This document shows positions 55,891-64,000 of a stretch of 64,000 nt of DNA, piece by piece (positions within the stretch are counted from its first letter, which is position 1; the number at the start of each line of letters is the position of its first letter). The stretch lies in NCBI GenBank assembly GCA_947172415.1, contig OX359191.1, positions 62,001 to 126,000 of the forward strand, written 5' to 3'. This stretch comes from Chondrosia reniformis (lineage: Eukaryota; Porifera; Demospongiae; Chondrillida; Chondrillidae). The notes beneath the pieces are model-generated. The model made no database searches and was not told the origin of the DNA. It worked only from the letters and a program-made list of their open reading frames with translations. Made by a program: the position numbers and the translations under genes.

Positions 55891-58516
55891 ATGGCGACAA
55901 CCACAGAACGAGATGAATTGGAGAAGTTTCAAGACGTTCTGCGGAGATTAGAAGCTTCCTTTGTCTCTCAACTCCACGTTCCGTCCGTTCTACCAGAACT
56001 ATTCTCAAATGGCGTAGTTACGAGCGCAGAGAAAGAAGAGATTCAGTCAAAAGGAACTCCTCACGAGTCAGTTTCGTGTTTAATGACATGTATACGGAGA
56101 CTGCATCGCGGGAAGGAGACGGTCAAGTTATTGTACGATATTCTTATGAAGAGAGACCACTCGTCACTAGCGAATCAACTAGAGGAAGGTACTATCTCAC
56201 CTGTAGAAGGACCTACATCAGATTATAGATTATCTCTTATGACTACATAACTATAGACCATGTACGTATGTGTAGTGTGCAAATTGCATTTGTAAGAACT
56301 TAACTAAATATTGATTTTAATTCAAAACATTACTCAATGTAGATTAATGTTAACAGCTTCATCGAGAGAGAGAGAGAGAGAGTGATAATGTGTTTAACTC
56401 TCTGTATGTAGCCTTTTCAGCCGAAGGGATCTCTCTAACAGAGGAGCCACTCTCCACTCCACAGCAATCTTCAGAAGACCACCCAACCCTGTCCAGGAGG
56501 ATACTCCACTATAGGCCCCTGGAGGAGCTGGTACCGGCACCAGTGAGTACAGAAGGTGCTCCTCGTAGACCTGATGTAGTCTACTTTCCAAAGGGACTGG
56601 ACCAACTGAACACTCTCTTTTCACATCTTATGAGCAAAGCTTGTGACGTAGTCTTTGAACTCCCAAAAAGTAAATGTTTTTCATTGAAAAAATTTCTCAG
56701 CAGTTTAATGAAGAGCCATACCTTTGGTCCTGAGTGTCACATCAAATCAGATGATCCTTACGAGCTTGCTGAAATAGTGACACACGACAGCCAGGACTTT
56801 ATCAACTATAACGTATTGAGGGAGTCAGTTCGACAAATCAGAAATGAGGACTTGCAGAAGGTACTTGAAGAGTATGAAGAGAAGTTAAAGTGTCACAGAG
56901 AGAAGGTGCTGGGGGAAGTGGAAGTTGACACAAGAGTTTTGAATTTGGAACAATCCAACATTCTTATTCGTATAGGACATCCTGAAAAGTCTCGAGATGA
57001 GCTAAAGATGGATCTGGTGATCAGAGAGCGGGACCTCCTTGCTCAAGGGCTAAGGATAGGACAAGTGCGCTTTGAGGGATTCATGTGGGGTAGCGTGTTC
57101 TTGTATTATTCAGTTCCAGAAGAATCCGTCTTCTTACTCTTCCAACTCATTGAAATGAATGTTTTTAAGTTGAAGGGTTGGGGAGCCACTGAGATTATAG
57201 CCTATGACAACTTCACCTTTGACCTTCGAACTGCCACCTTCACATCTTGGAGACCTGTGAGCACTACCATTGACCATATTAGGAAATCGTCAAATATATC
57301 TTGTATATACAGTAGATATATTGTGCTGTATATATACAGTTGAATAGTGTACAATTTGACTGAATAACTGATCATGTGTTATATCTGTTGTTGGGTGCTG
57401 CAGGAGATGAGAAAGCGTTTGTCCGAAGCACTTGAGAAAGTAAAGGAGTGTGTGGTTATGGAGGCGGAGAGGGATGAACTCAGAAATGAAAACATGGCCT
57501 CCAAGATTAAAAGTGCTTTGCTGAAGAACCAAGAAAGCATGGCTTTGGCTCAATGCAGAAGTGCAATGGATCGGAGCAAGTTGTCTGAAGCAGCTAAATT
57601 GGCTTCTGTAAGTCCAAATGGAGTAGTTGCATAAGAATTAAAGTCTGTTGAGTGACTGTGTTAAGAGCATTCTATTATTTAGCTGATTTTAGCTGTTGCC
57701 AATAGTTGTGGTTCTGTTTATCAGTACCATGTTTGTACATATAACAGGATAGAAAGAGGGAAGAAGTTGAGAAAGAATTGAAGGAACGTACAGAAGAATT
57801 GGAACGCTTTAAACTCCTTTGTGAAGATAAGGAGGTATGGAGTAGTTTAGGGGACAGTGTTTGAAGGATTCTAATGTGTTTAGTTGTCATCTGATTTCCA
57901 TATTTGGCTGTTGTAGAAAGGAGATATGGGGACAGCTGACATTATTAAACGTTTAGAGAAGAAAGTTGAGTTGTGTCAAGCTGAAATCAAAAAGTTGAGA
58001 GAAGAACAGGAACAGGAACAGGAAGTGATAAAACAGGAAGCATCAGGTATGTTGATGATGTGCAATGCACTTAAACCTACTATCCTTTCTACCAAACATT
58101 TTGACAGCTAACAGTGAACACTTGTGTGTCAAAAATATTTATAGGAATGTTAAAATTATGCTGTAGAGTGTAATAATTTCTACTTTAATTGGACAAACTT
58201 GTGTTTTGCAGTAGGTACTTGGAAGGGGACCTTAAAAGTCAAACACTGGACCTTCCTACTGGATAATCTCAATACTGACAAGATGGCTGATCAGCTCTTA
58301 CAAGGAGTGGAGGACACGCCATTGGTCACTAAAAGTGTGTATGAAGAGATCAAGGCATCAACAGACAGGCGACGTTCCAATGAAATATTCATCAATCATT
58401 TAGTGAACAGGGGTACAGAGGAAAGCATTAGGCTCTTCTGTGAAATACTTGAGCAATCATCTCAAAACTATCCAATCCATAAAGTGGTTGCGGACAAGTT
58501 GAAAGAGGATTTTTAA
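55891..58516 (+). CDS. CARD - unknown domain - coiled coil - CARD protein
   Basis: Exons 55891-56188, 56412-57256, 57404-57607, 57748-57834, 57917-58046, 58212-58516. All phases close: 622 residues. The N-terminal exon encodes a CARD-like helical domain (LEKFQDVLRRLEASF, CLMTCIRRLHRGKETVKLL). Exon 2 encodes about 280 residues not known to me; it opens with a Ser/Pro-rich linker and then has mixed alpha/beta character (GLDQLNTLFSHLMSKACDVV, WGSVFLYYSVPEESVFLLFQ). Exons 3-5 are heptad-rich coiled coil (VEKELKERTEELERFKLL, EEQEQEQEVIKQE). The last exon encodes a second CARD-like domain (LVTKSVYEEIKAS, FINHLVNRGTEESIRLF). A two-CARD oligomer would be a good nucleator of signalling filaments; that is inference. 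Confidence 0.82.
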
Positions 58517-58662
58517 CACTAATCATTCATCCATTCTAGTGTGTTAGGTTGTCACTGTGTATTTGTAAATGAAACTATTTTTAACAATGTCTTTAATGTT
58601 GTTCACTGTGTATAAAGTATTTGGAATTTCTCTGCTCGCGAGGATTGTGCAATCAATGGAAA
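58517..58662. promoter_or_regulatory. Short intergenic region before propeller gene
   Basis: 146 bp between the double-CARD stop and the next ATG. It contains the 3' UTR of the first gene and the promoter of the next (ctgctcgcgaggattg near 58631). Confidence 0.4.
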
Positions 58663-59783
58663 ATGGCGGCCATACCAAAGGTATTTAATTTCACGTTACT
58701 CCTCAATTTGCCCTGATGATCAAAAGAATATTTGTCTTTCAAATGTAAAGCACTCTTATTTCATGTTTGCTTCAAGTGTCTCTGTATTGTGTGCATGTAC
58801 AGTCCGCGGTTCCAGGTAACTACTTGTAATCCTCCGCAGTGCGTCTCTACATCTCTCTTCTCTTCCTATCCGCATAGATTCGCGCTGCCGTTCAGTTAGA
58901 AAGCTTGGAGGATGCAGTCGACGCGATAGAGATCCCTCGCTCCGAAGGAGGCAACTCGGAGGCTGTATCCGGACTAGCTGTAGCACGAAACGGACTGATT
59001 GCGGCTCTGCAGGAAACGGACAAGAAAGTGTACATTTACAACGACTCTAAAGAGCTGGTTCACGAGTTTCCCGTTTCGGGGGATAATGAAGAATTCTCTT
59101 ACGCGAATCAGATGATTTTGGACCAGTGGAACAATCTCATCATCTGCATAGGAGATGGTAAGTCGCTCTTGCGGTACACACTGAATGGAAAGAAGTTGCC
59201 AAGCATTCAAGGACCAGACTATGTCTACCAAATGGGTGGTGTTACCATGGCAACTAATGGTGACCTTTACGTGTCCTCCAATGACCCTTCATGCATACTG
59301 AAGCTTCCGAAAGGCAGTCAGGATTGGGAGAAGGTCTACAGTGGGAAGGATGACGAAGATAGTGGCTCCAGTGACGAGGAAGATGAGGACGAGAATGATG
59401 ATGATGAGTATGACCCGAAGAGGCAGTATCCGGGGCAGCTGGCCCTGGGACCAGATGGGTTCATTTACATAGCAACAGAGAACTGCATCAACGTGCTGGA
59501 CCCGTCAACCAAGAGCATTGTCAGACAGATTGGGGTGGACATGCATAAGGAGGGCAACTTGTCCAAGATTGAAGGTGTTTGTGTGACAGGAGATGGATAC
59601 GTGTTTGGAACAGACCAAGACGGCTCTGTTTGCATCTTCAAGACCGATGGCTCATTTGTGAAAAAGTTTGGTGGAAGTGGAGATGAGATTGGAAAGTTTT
59701 CTCAGCCCTGGGCAGTTGTGTTGGATTATCACGGCTTCATAATGGTGTCTGATATCAACTCTAGACTGATTCACATTTTCTAA
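58663..59783 (+). CDS. NHL-like beta-propeller protein
   Basis: Exons 58663-58680 (MAAIPK) and 58878-59783, joined in phase 0: 307 residues. The long frame lacks an early ATG (it opens at a TTG), which is why the 18-bp first exon was sought. Repeats of about 45 residues with the pattern G-(V/L)-x-x-x-x-x-G-x-(I/L)-(Y/I)-(V/I)-(A/S) recur: MGGVTMATNGDLYVSSND, LALGPDGFIYIATENCINVL, GVCVTGDGYVFGTDQDGSV, WAVVLDYHGFIMVSDINSR. The last ends in a typical NHL strand, so a six-bladed propeller is likely. A highly acidic loop (SGSSDEEDEDENDDDEYD) interrupts it. No RING or B-box is attached, so a TRIM-type ligase is not supported. Partner unknown. Confidence 0.82.
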
Positions 59784-60220
59784 GTTATATCTATACAGCC
59801 TGTATGTATCTAAGGGAATTGTTAACTGTAGCTATATTGACCTATCTTAAAATTGTTTTCAAAATGTGTAATTAATTATATATGTATAATTGAGAGTATT
59901 GTACAAAGTATAATCAATGTGCAATGTGTTATACAGTCCTTGAAAAGTACTCATCCAAAATAGTCTTAATTCTTCTAATTGCAATAAATGAGATGGTTTA
60001 TCTTTTGAACTTTATGAGCATCTAGAGATGCAGTTTGTTGACATCAAGCATTCAGACCAGATCTTCATTAACAACTTAATGACACCTGACAGTCCAATAA
60101 ACTGTTTAGATATATATTCACATCAAAGGTGGGCATTAAAGAATACATGCTTTACATCAGGAACTATTTGTATAAGAACGGGGAGTGCCGAAGGAGGACA
60201 TTTCATGCAAAATGGTTTGT
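59784..60220. other. Tail-to-tail interval, no gene seen
   Basis: 437 bp between the propeller stop codon and the ETS stop codon on the other strand. AT-rich. AATAAA near 59983 fits a polyadenylation site of the plus-strand gene. Short open frames here look spurious. Confidence 0.6.
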
Positions 60221-63200
60221 TTATGAGGTCTCTTCATCGCTGGATGCCTCGGAGATGGAGGGAGGAGGAGGTTTCGAGGCTTTAGGTATCTCCTTCATCA
60301 CAAAGGTAGGATCAGCCTTTGACAACACTTCCCACCAGTGGGAATGGTACCTACATTGACCAATCAGATTACAGTATATATAGCCCTGAATAAGGCAGCC
60401 CCAAATATGGTGTGGCTCACTTGAACTGATAGTAGAGTCTCTTTGGCCCCTTGTCAAGGAGGTCCTTTCCGTAGTAATACCTCATCGCCCTCGACAGCTT
60501 GTCATAGGTCATGTTGGACCTGCGCTTGTGGACACCCCAGAATTGCGCAAGACTGTGTGAATCCACTACCCTGAATATACCTGAGGGATGGTACACAGGA
60601 AGTACTATTGCATAATATTTATAGCTAACTTGTGTGTTACCTTCTTGTTTGCTGGTCCACACAATGAGTTGTTTGTAACAGTCATTCAACAGCATTTGGA
60701 GGAGAAACTCCCACAATTGCATACCTACACATACATACATATACATTGTATATACCTATATACACATACAACATATACATTGTATATACCTATATACACA
60801 TACAACATATACATTGTATATACTTATATACACATACAACATATACATTGTATATACTTATATACACATACAACATATACATTGTATATACTTATATACA
60901 CATACATACATATACATTGTATATACTTATATACACATACGTACATATACATTGTATATACTTACGTATATACACATACGTACATATACATTGTATATAC
61001 TTATATACACATACGTACATATACATTGTATATACCTATATACACATAGCTACTGCATGTATTAGGAGCATATGGTACAATGAGTACTTCTGCAGACACA
61101 CTCACCAGAATGGAGCTTGATCAGTGGTAGCGAGTTGAAGGACGTGTTGGGGTCTAATACAAAAGAGGAGTGGCTGAGGGAGTTGGGGGTGTGGCTGAGT
61201 GAAGTAAACTCACTATTGGATGAGGTAGTTTGCTGTTCTGAATAGTAACTTGATGTACCTGATGAAGGTTTTGTTGTCAGGACAGTGGACAGTGGTGCTG
61301 CCATGGCAACAGATGTGGCAAGGTTTGAGAGTGATATAATGGATGGCACTGGATTAACAGAACGGCCCTCAAGTTCCTGAGGAGCTGGGTTGTGAGAGAT
61401 GTTGGGGGAGGGAGTGGGTGTTGCCACAGTACTGGACACACCCACTGAGGTCCTCACGAATGGTACAGCAGTGGATAATGGAGGGACTGAAGGCAGAAAG
61501 GTGGATGGCAATGAGAAAGTTGGAATCATTCCTGAATTAGTTCCAGATTGGGAGATTGGAAGTGGAACCCTGCAAGTGGCAGGAATGGGATATGGGATGG
61601 GAACACTTGGATATGGGAAATATACAAATGGTCTCATTCCGGGCAGCGCCATGTTGGGGTACAGTCCAGCGGTCTCAGGGCAGTAGAAGGGGGCAGCCAT
61701 GTTGGGAACACTCTATAGGAATGAATGCAACAATTAAGGGAAATTAGTAAGTGCAATGGTTTGAGTGTCTGTCATCATCAGCGTGTATCACGACATGACA
61801 AATGGTCTGATAACATATCTGATAACAGGTTGTGCTACATTGAGCTCACACACTTCACTTGTGGCACCAGTGAAACACGCCATGACATTTGCACTTATTG
61901 TTATCATATTTGCCACAAGTGGAAAATTACTTGTAATATTACACTATACCAACCACGGGGACAAAGTTCACATCTTGGTTGGTTGGGGAGTGAAGTCCTA
62001 TTAAAATGGCAACCAGTGATCACCTCCTCCTCTAATGGGGTTCTCTTGGAACTGTCAGCTAACTCAGTACAGTACCTTGCGAGAGACAGATGTAGTGAAA
62101 TGAAGCGGTGTACTTACAAGGTTGGGCTCAGGCTGTCTTGTGCCATGACTTGGTGAGACAGTCTCTGCCGAGCTCTTCTGAGAAGGAGAAGATTGTAGAG
62201 AGGCCTTCCTTGCAAGTGCCTTGTCCTTCATCCTCTGTCGGCTTGAGACCAGCTCACCTTTGCTTCCTCTCCGCAGCACTACCTTCCTGCGCCACTGGTC
62301 ATGTGACTTTAGTAACATCATCCTCTCCTGCTTTGACAGATTCTCAGACAAAGTGCTGATATCAGCTTTGGGTCTTGTGTTGTTATGGTGATGGTTGCCA
62401 TGGTGATGATGTCGCTGTCTCTGTGTGTACTCCATAATGACATTGGTGCCGGGGGCTGACAGTTTGCTCTCATTGCTCCCCAGGGTACTCCGGCTGTCCG
62501 ACCGTCTGTTATTGTTGGAGGTGCCACCAGAACCAGTATTTGATGAGGTCGCGTGACTACTGAACTGGCTGGAACGAGACTTTGAGCCCATTTTGAACAC
62601 GTTGCTGCAAATGGCTTTCTCCCCAATCTCATAATTTTGACGTACTTTAGCATGAATGGCTATTAGGAGCTGTTTGTCCTTTTCTCTGATCCACTCTTCT
62701 CTACTTCCCTCTCCATCACTGGCTACCAACTTTTCTAATAAGCAAGCATACAAGGTCTATTGTCACCGAGTGACACGGAATCTCAAGATAGTCACAACAA
62801 TTCTTGTGTAAATACCTTCTATAATGATCTCCCAAATTGAGTTCTTACTATTCTCCAACAACTCTGAGACTGAAGAATCTAAAATGAGAAAGTTACACTA
62901 GAGAGGTGGTCACACTAGAAAGGTGATCTACACTTACGTTTGTCGATACAGATGTCATGTAGCCTCAGGAAGATGTCGTCGTAGGGAGATTCCTCCAGAG
63001 CAGCCAAAGACGGTTCAAATTCACATTTCCTAATAATGTAGTCGATTTCTGAGAGAAACAACTTGTTGAGTTTTCCAAACTACAGAAATTTCACGATAAA
63101 TACAAGCAATATACACTATAGAATATACAGTATTCAATATACACTATTTAGTATATATATACACTCTACACTAAAGATATATAACAGTATTCAAACTGGT

Positions 63201-63539
63201 CAACTGTACCAAAGAAATAATGTATTTTATATAAATATTGTAAAACGTACAGATTGTATAATCTTTGGATATATTCGTTTCAAAAGCTCTTTAATAGAAA
63301 GGAAATAAGTTATTTAATCCTTTAAGCGTTTAAAAACTTGAAAAGACTATTTTTCCTGTATATTGTCAACAGTCAACGACAAATCTTTTTTAAATCTTAA
63401 CAATTAACTAGCTCCTGTCGATAAAGCGATATTTATTCCTGGGACTGTGTCGCGCTAACTTTACCTTTCCCTGATGGCGTACTCGGACCCCACTACTCGG
63501 AGATGGAAAAGCTTCAATTTTGGACCAACTCTTCTTCAT
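60221..63539 (-). CDS. ETS-domain transcription factor
   Basis: Exons from 5': 63539-63465 (MKKSWSKIEAFPSP), 63079-62938, about 62871-62817, about 62756-62118, 61712-61106, 60724-60641, 60580-60421, 60350-60221. The C-terminal exons encode a complete ETS winged-helix domain: QLWEFLLQMLLNDCYKQLIV, GIFRVVDSHSLAQFWGVHK, then NMTYDKLSRAMRYYYGKDLL and LYYQFK, with the DNA-reading YDKLSRAMRYYY helix intact. MTYDKLSRAMRYYY resembles the ELF/ESE branch. No pointed domain is recognisable; the N-terminal 100 residues are not known to me. The middle is Ser/Pro/His-rich with basic patches. The join between the third and fourth exons does not close with the strongest donor and remains open. The intron 61105-60725 is mostly a TA-rich repeat. 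Confidence 0.88.
60725..61050. repeat. TA-rich minisatellite in ETS intron
   Basis: Eight to nine copies of a 34-40 bp unit, acatatacattgtatatac plus ttatatacacatac, between two exons of the ETS gene. Tyr/Ile/His-rich open frames across it are by-products. Confidence 0.95.
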
Positions 63540-64000
63540 TTTTGTTTGGGGTCAATGTCATGAATATAATTAATCCTGACCTCGTCTATACTTACGGAAG
63601 TATAGAAGATCTATCTTGTATGGCTTCACCATGTACAAACAAACGTAGCTAGAATAATAAGTGGCACTTCTATCAAGTCTCAAAAATTATTTTAAATGAT
63701 AATTCATCTAATGGTAATGCAGCAATATAAATTATGTCTAGGTACGTTCCTGGATTAGGAAGGTCTACTCATCATCGCTTACCTTCATAACTGTGTCTTT
63801 ACTATAAATTAATTGCGATCTTGACTTGAGCGCTCTCTCATCCGATCAACAACTATCGCTAGCTACGAACGTACATATAAAGATAACAATGGTAGCTCTC
63901 TTACATAACGTTACATAACAAGTCTATGAATGTCGTTAGCTCGTTCTACAACTCGGGGAATTCCCATTCAAGCATGAAAGGAATAGCCTTTGTTGATCGT
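63540..64000. promoter_or_regulatory. ETS gene 5' region
   Basis: 460 bp upstream of the presumed ETS start codon, AT-rich, with no gene visible to the window edge. The promoter of the minus-strand ETS gene should be here. No motif stands out. Confidence 0.4.

Noticed and set aside
58663-59783. TRIM/NHL ubiquitin ligase
   Set aside because: The propeller has no RING, B-box or coiled coil in or next to its two exons.
60588-61120. Tyr/Ile/His-rich open frames
   Set aside because: TA-rich repeat inside an ETS intron.
1-64000. tRNA, rRNA or other RNA genes
   Set aside because: No cloverleaf, A/B box pair or rRNA-like stretch was recognised by eye; a covariance-model scan would be needed to exclude them.

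Overview
The window is animal nuclear DNA. Every large gene is split by short GT-AG introns. The recognisable proteins include metazoan hallmarks: liprin-alpha, an ETS transcription factor, a TM7SF3-type seven-pass membrane protein, and CARD, death-domain and ZU5 proteins. Small introns, many minisatellites, ankyrin-ZU5-death-fold genes and a Twinkle helicase that still carries its ancestral primase residues together suggest an early-branching animal, most likely a demosponge (Amphimedon-like). That assignment is an inference. Exon joins were made by hand from splice consensus and reading-frame closure; where every junction closes, the protein length is given.

Layout. 1-11.6 kb is a gene-free satellite block: 159/169-bp monomers, organised in the second array into a 1,322-bp eight-monomer higher-order repeat, plus a 1.3-kb spacer present twice. 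11.7-19.8 kb (minus) is liprin-alpha with its coiled coil and three SAM domains. 20.1-24.6 kb (minus) is an 871-residue RING-H2 ubiquitin ligase candidate with a SUMO-interacting motif and a coding minisatellite. 25.0-38.2 kb (minus) is the mitochondrial helicase Twinkle (724 residues, 14 exons). Its 5.6-kb intron holds three tandem small genes on the opposite strand that encode unrecognised Cys/His-rich, probably zinc-binding, proteins. Head to head with Twinkle is TM7SF3 (38.3-41.2 kb, plus).

41.6-58.5 kb is a cluster of death-fold and ZU5 genes: two ankyrin-ZU5 paralogs (plus), a death-domain gene between them (minus), a CARD-like/ZU5 gene (minus) and, 86 bp away and head to head, a CARD-coiled coil-CARD gene (plus). 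Four of them share a C-terminal module that I do not recognise, marked by a Tyr/Phe-Pro-Pro motif and conserved intron phases. A segmental duplication with a breakpoint in a minisatellite copied the 3' half of TM7SF3 together with the ankyrin-ZU5 gene. 58.7-59.8 kb holds a beta-propeller (NHL-like) gene, and 60.2-63.5 kb (minus) an ETS-domain gene.

Functional reading. Liprin-alpha, Twinkle, TM7SF3 and the ETS gene are conserved housekeeping or developmental genes. The death-fold cluster and the nested Cys/His-rich genes look like lineage-specific, fast-evolving genes, possibly immune or stress related; that role is inferred from architecture and divergence pattern only.
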